Shown here piece after piece: positions 9,301-17,277 of a DNA stretch of 40,995 nt. The position numbers and the translations under genes are program-made. A model generated the notes under the pieces. The model ran no database searches and was not told the origin of the DNA. It saw only the letters and a list, made by a program, of their open reading frames with translations. Source of the DNA: an uncultured Armatimonadota bacterium (GTDB taxonomy: Bacteria; Armatimonadota; Fimbriimonadia; Fimbriimonadales; Fimbriimonadaceae); contig CAIUHP010000016.1 in the NCBI GenBank assembly GCA_903899015.1, positions 1-40,995 of the forward strand, given 5' to 3'. How positions within the stretch are numbered: the first letter of the stretch is position 1; every line of letters begins with the position of its first letter.

Positions 9301-12300
9301 GCATCGCTCACCATTACAGCTCCAACGATCACAGGACTTTCGCTGAACCCTGCTTCAGTTACGGGTGGAACGGCCTCAGTCGCCACCATCACGCTAAGCA
9401 GCCCAGCACCTGCCGCTGGATTCCCTGTAACGCTCACTTCGAGCAACACGTCAGCTGCTACGGTTCCTGCAACGACAACAATCGCTGCTGGCGCAACAAC
9501 TGGCACATTCTCGGTAACTTCGCTCGCCGTAGCTACCAACACCACTTCAACGATTACTGCCGCTGCTAACGGAGTCTCTCAGACTGCCAGCCTTGCAGTG
9601 ACTTCTTCGTCGACTGTGACTCTTTACCTCGCTGGCGGCGATATCGTCGGCGGCTTGTCATTCGGCAACAACACCGTTACTCTCAGCACCGCATCTCCTG
9701 AAGGTGGAACAGTGGTCGCACTTTCCTCCAATAATGCAGCGGTCACAGTGCCAGCAAGCGTAACAGTGGCGGCGGGCCAAACGGTTAGCCCAGCGTTCAC
9801 CGTAACAACGACACCAGTTGCAACCCAACAGGTTGTTACCATCACTGCAAGTCTGAACGGCGGAACTTCCACCGCTCAACTTACGGTTGTCGTTCCAACG
9901 ATCAGCTCCGTCGCAATGAGCCCAACAGCAGTTGCTGGCGGCCTTTCCTCAACTGGAACGGTCACACTTAACGCGAATGCGCCTACCGGTGGAATCACCG
10001 TAACGCTAGCTTCGAGTGACGCTTCAACAACAGTGCCGGCATCGGTATCAGTTGCTGCCGGATCCAAGACTGCAACATTCACCGCAACGACGGTCGGTGT
10101 CGCAGCCGCAACCTCAGTTACGATCACAGGAACGACTGGCGCGACCAGCAAGACTGCGACGTTAACGGTCAATCCTCCTGCTGTAACGGGTCTGACGCTC
10201 AACCCAACATCCGTCGTCGGTGGAACTCCTTCGACAGGAACTGTAACGATCAGTAGCGCAGCCGGGCCAAATGGCTTGGTAGTAACGTTGACTTCAAACA
10301 ACGCTGCTGCTACGGTTCCAGCGTCCGTAACCATTCCATCGGGAGCAACAACAGCCACCTTCACCGTGACATCTGTAGCGGTAGCAACCAATGCCACCGC
10401 GACAATCTCAGCCGCTGGTGGTGGAGCAACTTCAACTGCGACCCTCGCAGTAACCGCTCCAACTCTTACTGGCCTTACCTTGAACCCAACAACGGTTACC
10501 GGTGCGACCACTTCGACTGGTACGGTCACTCTTAGCAGTGCAGCTCCTGCTGATGGTTTTGTAGTCGCGCTCTCATCGAGCAACACTTCAGCCGCAACAG
10601 TTCCTGCATCTGTAACAGTAGCCGCTGGTGCAACCACTGCAACCTTCACAGCTACATCACTGAACCTTGCAACAAACTCAACATCGACAATCACGGCATC
10701 TGCAAACTCGGTTTCGCAGACGGCGACTCTGACTGTCAATGCTGGAGCAACGATCACGTTGAAGCTCGCTGGTGGTGGAATTGTTGGAGGCTTGTCCTTC
10801 GGCAACAACACCGTAACGCTATACTCAGCTGCTCCTGCTGGTGGAACGGTTATTAACCTTTCTTCTAACAACGCAGCTGTAACGGTTCCTGCAAGCGTCA
10901 CAATCGCTGCAGGCGCTACGGTTAGCCCCGCGTTCACGGTCACGACGACTGCTGTTTCTACTCAGCAAATCGTTACGATCACAGCATCCTTGGGTGGTGC
11001 CACAAGCACTGCGCGACTTACGGTGGTTGTTCCTACAATTAGCGCAGTCACGATGAGCCCAACCTCGTTGGTTGGTGGCAATTCCTCTACCGGAACCGTC
11101 ACCTTGAACGCAAATGCTCCTACCGGCGGACTTGCAGTTACCCTCGCATCGAGCGATGCGTCGACAACTGTTCCAGCATCCGTAACGGTTGCTGCTGGAT
11201 CCAAGACGGCAACGTTCACTGCCACAACGGTAGCGGTTGCTTCAAACGTAACAGCAACGATCACCGGAACGACTGGAACGACAAGCAAGACTGCAACCCT
11301 TGGAGTCACGGCTCCAACAGTAACGACGCTCGCTCTGAACCCAACTACAGTGGTTGGCGGAATTGCGAACTCGACTGGAACGGTCACGCTATCGAGCCCA
11401 GCTCCAACAGGTGGCTTCACGCTCACCGCATCCTCAAGCAACACATCGGCTGCAACAGTTCCTGGAACCGTTACAGTCGCTGCTGGCGCTACAACTGGAA
11501 CGTTCACCGTAACAAGTGCCAAGATCGCTGCTGACGCATCGGTCACGATCACACTTGCTGCGAACTCGACGAACTACACTGCAACTCTTGCAGTCAAGGC
11601 TCAGACGGTTGCTGGAGTTTCAGTTAGCCCAACATCGGTTATCGGTGGAACGTCCTCGACCGGAACGGTCACAATTAGCTCCGCAGCACCTGCTGGCGGA
11701 ACGGTTGTAAACCTGGCTTCGGACAACGCATCGGCAACTGTACCGGCTTCGGTAACAGTAACCGCTGGCGCAACCACGGCCACATTCACGGTAACAACAA
11801 CTGCAGTCAATGCCAACGCAACTGCTCACATCAGCGCAACGGGTGCTGATACTTCAACCGCAAGCGCGTCGCTCGCGGTGACGACTGCCGGTGTTACATC
11901 GGTATCGCTCAACCCAACATCCGTCGTAGGCGGCAACCCTTCCACTGGAACAGTGACTCTAACCGGTCCTGCACCAACAGGTGGAACTTCAGTAGCTCTT
12001 CTGTCGGATAATGCATCGGCAACTGTACCTTCATCAGTTACAGTCGCTGCAGGCGCAACCACCGCTACGTTTACCGTTACAACAACGGCGGTCGGAGTTG
12101 ATGGAACGGCAAACGTTTCGGCTACTGCGAACGGAACAGCCTCGGCTGCTCTCACGCTCAAGGCCCCAACGGTAACTGGACTCGCGTTCAGCCCAAGCTC
12201 CGTCATCGGTGGAAACCTCTCAACTGGAACGGTCACACTCTCCAGCCCAGCTCCAACTGGCGGATTCATTGTGAGCCTGACTTCCGGAAACACTGCAGCA

Positions 12301-12735
12301 GGAACAGTTCCTGCGACAGTAACAGTGGTAGGCGGTGCAACAACTGCAACCTTCTCATTCACTTCGATCCCAGTTCAAACCGCAACACCGGTCACGGTAA
12401 CAGCGACTGCGAATTCGGTTTCGGTAACTGGAACGGTCACAGTAACAGCTCCAACTCTCTCCCTCTTCACGATCGCACCTGCGAATACGGTTGGCGGACA
12501 GAATGCAACTGGAAAAATCACTCTGACAGGAGCAGCACCTGCAGGCGGCTACGTAATTACCGTAGCTTCCGATAAGGCCACTGCAACTCCTGCTACAACG
12601 GTAACGATCCCAGCAGGTGCAACCTCTGGAACGTTCCCAATCCCAACTCATGCAGTCAGCGTACGAACTGTTGTCAACATCACCGTTTCGGTTAACGGAA
12701 CCACGATCAAGACAGCCTTCGCCGTTACTCTGTAA
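6382..12735 (+). CDS. Giant secreted protein of 22 Ig-like repeats
   Basis: A 2117-residue protein, probably secreted and extended, with a surface or matrix role. An ATG at 6382 follows GGGGA with 7-nt spacing. Residues 1-36 form a signal peptide (two Arg, then a Leu-rich core ending GSAQ). The rest is 22 tandem repeats of about 94 residues, each opening with a xLxLNPTxVxGG-type strand, then STGTVTLSSAAPAGG, then TVPATVxVAAGATTATFTVTT and TATITAxANG. Composition is extreme: Ala, Thr, Ser, Val and Gly dominate, there is no Cys and one Trp (repeat 2). Repeats 8, 12 and 16 open with LAGG-x-IVGGLSFGNN instead, giving a four-repeat super-period. No sortase motif, PEP-CTERM, type 9 tail or transmembrane anchor follows repeat 22, so how it is held or released is unclear. 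Partner and ligand are unknown. Confidence 0.85.
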   Translation: MPHTEHISKPRRAFRPPIQLILLLLALLLPAIGSAQTVKSLALNPTTVNAGYSSTGTVTLSAAAPAGGLVVTLGSNSTSATVSNVTVAAGATTANFTVATSQQGATSVTATITASANSSSQTANLTINPIALTGFSVAPSPAYGGGTITGTLTISAAAPPAGFRVNLSSDLPSQVTVPATATVPSGATTGTFTITATPVTSKITANLSASAFGASFPWALPVIPPVPNSVTLNPTSVLGGASSSAKVTLTGAAPTGGVVVTLGSDNAAAQVPGSITIPAGGSSANFTVTTSGITTGVTANISGTVGTTKVSSALTITAPTVTSLSLNPTTLLGGSGSVGTVKISSAAPTGGDTIALSSNNASVTVPATVVIPAGATTANFNVTTVAVAANLTATITAAANSTSQTATLSVAGPTVTTLTLNPTSVLGGVSSTGTITISSAAPAGGLSVALASNNASATVPATATIAAGATTGTFTVTTVAVGANANATITASSNGSSQTASLALTAPTISAFSLNPTTVVGGISSTGTITLTSAAPASGFVVSLASNNAAATVPATATVAGGATSGTFTVTTTAVGANASATITGTANGQSPTATLAITAPTITGVSLNPTSVTGGVSSTGTVTLSSAAPAAGFAVTLTSSNTAAATVPATVSVAAGATTATFTVSTVTVVSNATSTITAAANGVSQTASLSVNAGSAVTLKLAGGGIVGGLSFGNNTVTISSAAPAGGTVINLSTNNAAVTVPSTVTVPAGATVTPGFTVSTVGVTSNQVVTITATLGGATSKATLTVVPAYIKTVALSPSTVAGGTSSTGTVTLNGPVAAGSTTTVTLASNNAAVVVPASVSVAAGATTATFTATTNAVLSSTSVTVTATTGSNSATGTITVAPPAVTALSLNPTSLVGGNSSTGTVTISSAAPAGGLTVTLASNNAAATVPATVSVAAGATSATFSVTTVAVGSNATATISATANSATSTASLTITAPTITGLSLNPASVTGGTASVATITLSSPAPAAGFPVTLTSSNTSAATVPATTTIAAGATTGTFSVTSLAVATNTTSTITAAANGVSQTASLAVTSSSTVTLYLAGGDIVGGLSFGNNTVTLSTASPEGGTVVALSSNNAAVTVPASVTVAAGQTVSPAFTVTTTPVATQQVVTITASLNGGTSTAQLTVVVPTISSVAMSPTAVAGGLSSTGTVTLNANAPTGGITVTLASSDASTTVPASVSVAAGSKTATFTATTVGVAAATSVTITGTTGATSKTATLTVNPPAVTGLTLNPTSVVGGTPSTGTVTISSAAGPNGLVVTLTSNNAAATVPASVTIPSGATTATFTVTSVAVATNATATISAAGGGATSTATLAVTAPTLTGLTLNPTTVTGATTSTGTVTLSSAAPADGFVVALSSSNTSAATVPASVTVAAGATTATFTATSLNLATNSTSTITASANSVSQTATLTVNAGATITLKLAGGGIVGGLSFGNNTVTLYSAAPAGGTVINLSSNNAAVTVPASVTIAAGATVSPAFTVTTTAVSTQQIVTITASLGGATSTARLTVVVPTISAVTMSPTSLVGGNSSTGTVTLNANAPTGGLAVTLASSDASTTVPASVTVAAGSKTATFTATTVAVASNVTATITGTTGTTSKTATLGVTAPTVTTLALNPTTVVGGIANSTGTVTLSSPAPTGGFTLTASSSNTSAATVPGTVTVAAGATTGTFTVTSAKIAADASVTITLAANSTNYTATLAVKAQTVAGVSVSPTSVIGGTSSTGTVTISSAAPAGGTVVNLASDNASATVPASVTVTAGATTATFTVTTTAVNANATAHISATGADTSTASASLAVTTAGVTSVSLNPTSVVGGNPSTGTVTLTGPAPTGGTSVALLSDNASATVPSSVTVAAGATTATFTVTTTAVGVDGTANVSATANGTASAALTLKAPTVTGLAFSPSSVIGGNLSTGTVTLSSPAPTGGFIVSLTSGNTAAGTVPATVTVVGGATTATFSFTSIPVQTATPVTVTATANSVSVTGTVTVTAPTLSLFTIAPANTVGGQNATGKITLTGAAPAGGYVITVASDKATATPATTVTIPAGATSGTFPIPTHAVSVRTVVNITVSVNGTTIKTAFAVTL
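8479..10805 (+). repeat. Distant direct repeat inside the giant gene (8479-8528 and 10756-10805)
   Basis: Fifty bases at 8479-8528 recur at 10756-10805 with a single mismatch, including 38 consecutive identical bases (8491-8528 and 10768-10805). They encode the LAGGGIVGGLSFGN start of repeats 8 and 16. The equivalent stretch in repeat 12 (about 9628-9665) codes for a similar peptide with many synonymous changes. Confidence 0.85.
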
Positions 12736-12749
12736 GTTGAACCTTACTC

Positions 12750-12792
12750 AAGGCCCCGGACTTCCTTTGGAAGACCGGGGCCTTGTTGTTTG
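12750..12792 (+). terminator. Terminator of the giant repeat gene
   Basis: AAGGCCCCGG (12750-12759) and CCGGGGCCTT (12775-12784) form a perfect 10-bp stem 14 bp past the TAA, followed by GTTGTTTG. The symmetrical stem may also stop transcripts arriving from the other side. Confidence 0.85.
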
Positions 12793-12810
12793 TGACGGTC
12801 CCGAGCGCCT

Positions 12811-13041
12811 TTAGACGGAGCGACTTATCGAAGAGATCCTGAAAATCTCGCCGTCCATTTCAGTGAATTCGAGCTCAATGAAACACCCTGTAAGGCGTAA
12901 TTCAATGCGCCCTCTCAGTCGTACTTCAGTCTGAGCGCCCTGGAAGCACTGGGGAAATCTGCATACGAATATTGCACGCGTGGCTTGCAGCAACAGGATA
13001 GCGATCCGGGATTTTGATTGTGGCCGGCGATCTAAACTCAT
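12811..13041 (-). CDS. Possible small hypothetical protein (76 aa)
   Basis: An open frame of 76 codons from an ATG with GGAAG about 8 nt upstream. The product has a basic start (MSLDRRPQSKSR), a short hydrophobic run and a strand-rich second half (RIELRLTGCFIELEFTEMDG). It matches no family I recognise. An overlapping 53-codon frame starting near 13093 is an alternative, so one of the two may be spurious, or the locus may be a frameshifted remnant. It lies between two terminators in an otherwise empty 520-bp stretch. Confidence 0.3.
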   Translation of the reverse strand: MSLDRRPQSKSRIAILLLQATRAIFVCRFPQCFQGAQTEVRLRGRIELRLTGCFIELEFTEMDGEIFRISSISRSV

Positions 13042-13202
13042 CGAGCCGACTTCCAGTTTCCGAAACCTTCACTTGTTCAGTCGATCCTGCCATTGCAATC
13101 GGACTGGACCGAAATCGCTGGAAGAGGCCTAGACCGAAGTCCAGCGGATAGGGCGGAATGAACCCCGCGTGTTTGGAGGCGTTTTGAACCTAAACTAAGG
13201 AA

Positions 13203-13238
13203 CAAAAAAATCCCCTAGCAACTTTGGCTAGGGGATTT
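13203..13238 (-). terminator. Terminator of the prepilin gene
   Basis: AAATCCCCTAGC (13208-13219) and GCTAGGGGATTT (13227-13238) form a perfect 12-bp stem. On the minus strand it is followed by a run of T (complement of 13204-13210). It lies 22 bp past the prepilin stop. Confidence 0.9.
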
Positions 13239-13259
13239 GGACGATCAGATGGATCGGAA

Positions 13260-14072
13260 TTAGCGGATGCCGTGGCCTTCGCAGAGAGGCTGGTCCGTTG
13301 GGAGTGGAGCGCTTGGATCCCAATAAACGTTTGCGGAATCGTAGTTAACACACTGGCCGCTTGCGTTTGGATCAAGCTCAACAACCTGGTCTGCAACCAG
13401 CATTGATCGAGCCTTGATTGCTTTCGCGTGGCTGTCCATGAAAGCGATGGTGTTGAAACCTGTGTGTCGGTCCGACATTCCGCCGTCAGCATTCAGGTTG
13501 TGATAAGGGCTGATATAGAAGCCATTACCGGTTTGATCTGGATTGCGCTGGGCGCTGTTTCCGTAAACAACCTGTTGAGAAGGGAATGGGAATTGACCTT
13601 CACTGAAGAACGTTTGGCAGGCTGGAGTTCCCGAAGAGAAGTCCTGCGAACAACTGTATGTGAATTCGGAAGTGAAGTAAACGTTCTGGCCGATTGACAA
13701 TTGCTTGTAGTCAACCGGAACGTAGTACATGCCGGTGAAATTCGAACCACCAAATGATGATTGCGGATTGTTTGCCGCCGGGTCAAGAGCCAGCTTGGTG
13801 CTCTTCATGTACGGCTGAAGGTAACCATTCCAGATGAGGGAAGTGGGGCCCTGGTTTCCTGTTGACATTCCTTGAGCAAGCTCGTAATAGACACCATCTG
13901 TGTCCTGAATGTACAACGTCGTACCAGTGACGAGTTGCTTCACGTTGCTGAGGGCTTGAGTCTTCTTTGCGGCCGCTTTAGCTTGCGCAAAGACCGGAAA
14001 TAGAATGGCGGCCAAGATTGCGATGATGGCAATCACAACAAGAAGTTCAATGAGGGTAAAGGCTTTTCTCAT
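13260..14072 (-). CDS. Type IV prepilin-like / pseudopilin protein
   Basis: A 270-residue prepilin-type protein with [20 protein letters not shown] at the N-terminus: a short basic leader, then the FTLIE methylation site and hydrophobic spine. The residue before the cleavage site is Ala rather than the usual Gly. The helix continues into [23 protein letters not shown], typical of Armatimonadota and related prepilins. The C-terminal domain contains [17 protein letters not shown], the H-X9-DG processing-associated motif with Ser in place of Gly. Cysteines in the tail ([28 protein letters not shown]) could form disulfides. It probably belongs to a type II secretion or type IV pilus-like apparatus encoded elsewhere. 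It is monocistronic, with its own terminator. Confidence 0.88.
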   Translation of the reverse strand: MRKAFTLIELLVVIAIIAILAAILFPVFAQAKAAAKKTQALSNVKQLVTGTTLYIQDTDGVYYELAQGMSTGNQGPTSLIWNGYLQPYMKSTKLALDPAANNPQSSFGGSNFTGMYYVPVDYKQLSIGQNVYFTSEFTYSCSQDFSSGTPACQTFFSEGQFPFPSQQVVYGNSAQRNPDQTGNGFYISPYHNLNADGGMSDRHTGFNTIAFMDSHAKAIKARSMLVADQVVELDPNASGQCVNYDSANVYWDPSAPLPTDQPLCEGHGIR

Positions 14073-15140
14073 GGGGTTGTATCCAACGGTTCTGCGCGAA
14101 AAGAGATAATGGCAATCTTATCGTGTTCAAAGCCTACGTCGGGCGCTCTATCGCCCAATCAGGCACGCCCTATTTTACTACATTCCGTGGTTTTTCGGAC
14201 AGTGCAATTGCAACGCCAATGGGTATTTTGGCTAACCAAATATTGCGGAAAACTAGTTCGATTTGGAACGCATCTTTCAGTTCGTTTCGACGTCTAAATG
14301 GGGCTTCAATTGGATCGCTCAATTGTTAGCAAACGGTTAACAGATTTTGTGGGAAAACCGTAACTGGTAACTTCACCAGTGCAGCTGTTAGGTTGCATCT
14401 TTTTGAATGGAATGTTGGAATCGAAATGGGGCCTTCACCCAATTATTTCTCCCATTCGCTGAGCTCTATAAAACCGTCATTAAAGCCAACGGGCTTAGTT
14501 CAAAGCAAGCTGAATACCGCAAACGAGACGTGACAGATTAGAGTTTTTCGTCTGTTACAGGAAACGTTTATCTTGTTGATCAGGTTTTCGTGTGATTGTT
14601 CCCAGATCTTTTGGTAAACGCTCCTCTTTTGGTCTCAGTGTGCTCCCAAATAAGGAAGCCAATGTAAATCAATAGCCACTATTCAAGAAACGAATTAGAA
14701 GTAACAGGAAGGCGAACTATTAAATATGAGTTAAGGAAGTTTAGTAGAGAGAATTCCCTTGGTGTTGAAATGAAAAAGTGACGCAGCGAGAGCACTTAGA
14801 GTCGTGGCTGTGTGTCGCAAAAAATGCCAATGAAAGTTATGGGCGTGCTCATTCTATAGCATCGGATGCTCGACCACCTGTGGTTTAATACTTGCCCAAA
14901 TACTTGGAGATCTAGACGTGAACCGTTGGTCGCACGGTCGAGTCGGCAGAGTAAATCTTCAGACCATATTTGACTTAGTCTATGAGCTTAATGCAGTGGT
15001 GCATGCCCCATTGCGATCGTGTAAAACGCGTCTGTAGGCAGTCCGTTTGAACTTTGATAGTGGAATCGTAGACCTCAATTGGAATGCGTTTAAGGCTAAT
15101 CTTGCCGCTTCTCGCCGACTGAAGTTGGGAGTGATTTTAA
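14073..15140. other. 1.07-kb stretch without a gene
   Basis: AT-richer than its surroundings. Open frames are short, overlap on both strands and show no family features. Two similar short stretches (AAATGGGGCTTCA near 14297 and AAATGGGGCCTTCA near 14425) and a small hairpin (ACTGG/CCAGT near 14361-14378) are the only structures noticed. The promoter of the prepilin must lie at the left end. No RNA family was recognised. Confidence 0.5.
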
Positions 15141-15180
15141 GCGCAAACAAACCGACTTAGGGCTAAGGCTAAGTCGGTTT
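15141..15180 (-). terminator. Terminator of the hsp20 gene
   Basis: AAACCGACTTA (15149-15159) and TAAGTCGGTTT (15170-15180) form a perfect 11-bp stem 33 bp past the stop of the Hsp20 gene. On the minus strand it runs into GTTTGTTTG. Confidence 0.85.
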
Positions 15181-15213
15181 GACGGTGTGGTGGTTGAGAG
15201 TGAAGGGGGGTGC

Positions 15214-15621
15214 TTAATTCATCTGAACTGGAATTCGGATGGCATTTGCAGCTGTGGCCTTGGGTATCGAAACCCTTAGGCATCCATTCTGGAAAGTAGC
15301 GGAAAATCCTTTGGAGGCAACCGGAAAATCGATTGGAAAAGTTCGATGAAGGGAAGAGCACAAGTGATCGAGACTGTAGGCATCATTGAGTGTGCTTCCT
15401 GATTTCTTAGCTCGGATGGTTAGGAATTGACCAGTTAATTCGATGTGAACGTCCTGGCGATTCAGGCCCCGCAATTGGGCTGTAATTTGTAGCTCGGTGC
15501 TGCTCTCGGTAACTTCGACTTTAGGTGCGCTTTCGTCGCATGCACAACCAAAAACGTCAGCCATCATTTTGTCAAAGGGGTGGCAACTGTTGAGTCGCTC
15601 TGTTGGCCATTGTGTGATCAT
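15214..15621 (-). CDS. Small heat-shock protein, Hsp20 / alpha-crystallin family
   Basis: A 135-residue holdase chaperone that would bind unfolding proteins in the cytoplasm. The alpha-crystallin domain runs from about residue 35 (KVEVTESSTELQITAQLRGL) to 125. NGCLRVSIPKA is the conserved G-x-L strand near the end, and IRIPV is the C-terminal I-x-I anchor used for oligomer assembly. I chose the ATG at 15621 because GGAGGAA stands just upstream. The frame stays open to 15795 but that extension has no domain features and runs into the neighbouring gene. A possible promoter (TTGTTG, 17 nt, TATCAT) lies about 50 bp upstream, with GACGTAT repeated directly in the region. It sits downstream of two PAS/HTH regulator genes, which fits stress control. 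Confidence 0.9.
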   Translation of the reverse strand: MITQWPTERLNSCHPFDKMMADVFGCACDESAPKVEVTESSTELQITAQLRGLNRQDVHIELTGQFLTIRAKKSGSTLNDAYSLDHLCSSLHRTFPIDFPVASKGFSATFQNGCLRVSIPKATAANAIRIPVQMN

Positions 15622-15751
15622 GTTTCCTCCGGTCAAGGCGTCCGTTGCCTCGTGTGGGTAAATGATACGTCCGCAATAATTGGTCAACAAGTCGAGAATT
15701 AATACGTCATAAGAATGAATGACAAGGAATCCAACGTCAATATGGATTGCT

Positions 15752-16423
15752 TTAACCGATTGTGCTTCTTTCGATATCCGTGACTTCCCGAACAAAACAG
15801 ATGACTAGGCGTTCGCTATTCGAGTGAAGTACGGACAGTGAAGCCCTAATTAGGGACTCTGTTCCATCCTTTTTAAGTGCTGGCGTATCAACGTGATCAC
15901 CCATAAGATGCCTTTTGGGGTCGCCTAAGTAACTTTGCACATGAGTGTCATGGACTTCGCGATAACTTTCTGGCACCAAAAAGCGATGATCACGGCCGAT
16001 AAGCTCTTGGGTTGAATACCCAAAAATTTCGGCAACCGCCTGGTTCGCAAATTCAATCAATCCAGCCTCTGAAACGACGAGGATCGCTTCGGGTGCTTCT
16101 TCGATGATTTCTCGGTATGTGAGAACGTTTCCATCGGGAATATCGATTTGAATCTCGTGGACGAGCGAGGCGTTGGCATCCTGAAGGTGCTTGACTTCTA
16201 GATCGCGTTGAGCGCGCATCATTAAGGCGACGAGCTCCGTTCGGTTATACGGGCCAAATTTGATGCGAACTCGTCCCCAATAGGTGCCAACTGTCGCTTC
16301 ACTGATGCCAAGACGTTCTGCGATCGCGAGATCGGTAAGTCCCTCGGCGGCGAGATCCAGCAGTTGGTGCTCGCGAGGGGAAAGGTTCGGAACCGGTCGC
16401 TCAGGTTGCATTTCTTTGGCCAA
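15752..16423 (-). CDS. HTH (LuxR-type) - PAS regulator, copy 1
   Basis: A 223-residue regulator with an unusual order: the LuxR/GerE-type helix-turn-helix comes first (about residues 14-68, LSPREHQLLDLAAEGLTD ... ISEATVGTYWGRVRIKFG), then a short coiled linker (70-95), then a PAS domain (about 103-215, ILVVSEAGLIEFANQAVAEIFGYS ... LKKDGTE). PAS domains bind small ligands, haem or flavin, or mediate dimerisation; no covalent cofactor Cys is obvious. The listed start is a TTG. An ATG four codons in (16411) is equally possible. A perfect inverted repeat directly overlaps the promoter region, suggesting self-control. It is a close paralogue of the next gene and related to the interrupted gene at 17278. 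Confidence 0.85.
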   Translation of the reverse strand: MAKEMQPERPVPNLSPREHQLLDLAAEGLTDLAIAERLGISEATVGTYWGRVRIKFGPYNRTELVALMMRAQRDLEVKHLQDANASLVHEIQIDIPDGNVLTYREIIEEAPEAILVVSEAGLIEFANQAVAEIFGYSTQELIGRDHRFLVPESYREVHDTHVQSYLGDPKRHLMGDHVDTPALKKDGTESLIRASLSVLHSNSERLVICFVREVTDIERSTIG

Positions 16424-16432
16424 GCCAAAAGT

Positions 16433-16451
16433 ATCTGACTTGATGTCAGAT
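16433..16451 (-). promoter_or_regulatory. Inverted repeat, candidate operator of HTH-PAS copy 1
   Basis: ATCTGAC (16433-16439), TTGAT, GTCAGAT (16445-16451): perfect 7-bp arms around a 5-nt centre, ending 10 nt before the TTG start at 16423. The repeat overlaps a GATACT -10-like hexamer on the minus strand. A similar core (TCTG-x-CT-x-GATGTC) occurs upstream of the paralogous gene. Confidence 0.5.
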
Positions 16452-16527
16452 TAACGCATCAGCGTCAGAGATTCCTGTCCCGATTTCCACTGATTTGCAA
16501 CCTAATCAAGTCGGAAGGGTGTGGACC

Positions 16528-17163
16528 CTAAGAAATTGCTCGCAACGCACAAGTGACCAGTGTTCCAGTCGGAGTAGACAGAGCAGAGAGTGAGGCTCGC
16601 ACCAAGAACTCGGTACCGTCTTTGTGAAGGGCAGGAGTTTCCAAGTGGCTACCCATTTCACGCCGCATGGGGTCTCGAATGTAATCCTCTCGATGTAAGG
16701 TGTGCTGCTCGCGATACCTTTGAGGGATCAACTGAGTGATTTCAACTCCTTGGAGTTCCTCCCTTTCGTAACCAAATAGTTCGAGAGCGGCCAAATTAGC
16801 GTGCTCAATCGTGCCATTTTGTTTGACGAGGAGCATCGCATCGGGAGCGTTTTCTAAAAGCTCACGGTAGATCGAAGCTGAGCCTGAAGCTACTCGAACC
16901 TGCAACTCTCTTACCAACTGCTCGTTCTCTTTTCTTAGAGCTTCAACGGCAGCCTCTCGCTCGCTTCGCATCATGATTGCGACGAGCTCCGTGCGACTAA
17001 ATGGACCGAATTTAATGCGTACCCTCCCCCAATAGGTTCCAACCGTTGCTTCACTGATGCCAAGTCTTAGGGCAATAGCGGAATCAGTCAAACCTTCTGA
17101 TGCGAAGTTAATGAGTTGTTGCTCCCGGGGGGACAGTTTGGGATCGTTCCTTGCTTCGTGCAT
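16528..17163 (-). CDS. HTH (LuxR-type) - PAS regulator, copy 2
   Basis: A 211-residue paralogue of the previous gene with the same order: HTH at about 9-65 (LSPREQQLINFASEGLTD ... ISEATVGTYWGRVRIKFG, nearly identical in the recognition helix), linker, then PAS at about 95-205 (MLLVKQNGTIEHANLAALELFGYE ... LHKDGTE). The near-identical recognition helix predicts that both copies bind the same DNA site, while their PAS domains differ and could sense different signals. ATG start at 17163, with TATCAT 9 nt upstream and no strong Shine-Dalgarno sequence. The stop is TAG. It ends about 100 bp upstream of copy 1 and reads toward it. Confidence 0.85.
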   Translation of the reverse strand: MHEARNDPKLSPREQQLINFASEGLTDSAIALRLGISEATVGTYWGRVRIKFGPFSRTELVAIMMRSEREAAVEALRKENEQLVRELQVRVASGSASIYRELLENAPDAMLLVKQNGTIEHANLAALELFGYEREELQGVEITQLIPQRYREQHTLHREDYIRDPMRREMGSHLETPALHKDGTEFLVRASLSALSTPTGTLVTCALRAIS

Positions 17164-17183
17164 CGCGAGTGTATGATACGATA

Positions 17184-17199
17184 TCTGCTAGATGTCTAG
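17184..17199 (-). promoter_or_regulatory. Operator-like motif upstream of HTH-PAS copy 2
   Basis: TCTGCTAGATGTCTAG at 17184-17199 contains the palindrome CTAGA-TG-TCTAG and aligns with the inverted repeat at 16433-16451 (shared TCTG-x-CT-x-GATGTC). It lies between copy 2 and the divergent third copy, 20 bp from the first start codon. Confidence 0.4.
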
Positions 17200-17277
17200 G
17201 AACTAATCAAGGAAATGTTGAAATAATCACATCCAATTGTTCGTCCAAGATATGTTAAGTATTGACAGGAACTACTT

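Noticed and set aside
6807-11816. Long antisense open frames within the giant gene (up to 536 codons)
   Set aside because: They mirror the repeats in another frame, are made of the same Val/Ala/Thr-rich periodic sequence, lack ribosome binding sites, and arise because Ala/Thr/Val/Gly codons seldom produce stops on the opposite strand.
14440-14520. Possible c-di-GMP (GEMM) riboswitch, from an AAAGCC...GGGC-like stretch
   Set aside because: The conserved CACGCA half and the paired helices are missing and there is no gene downstream on that strand.
15622-15795. 58-residue extension of the Hsp20 protein
   Set aside because: GGAGGAA sits directly before the ATG at 15621, and the extension overlaps the end of the HTH-PAS gene and lacks family similarity.
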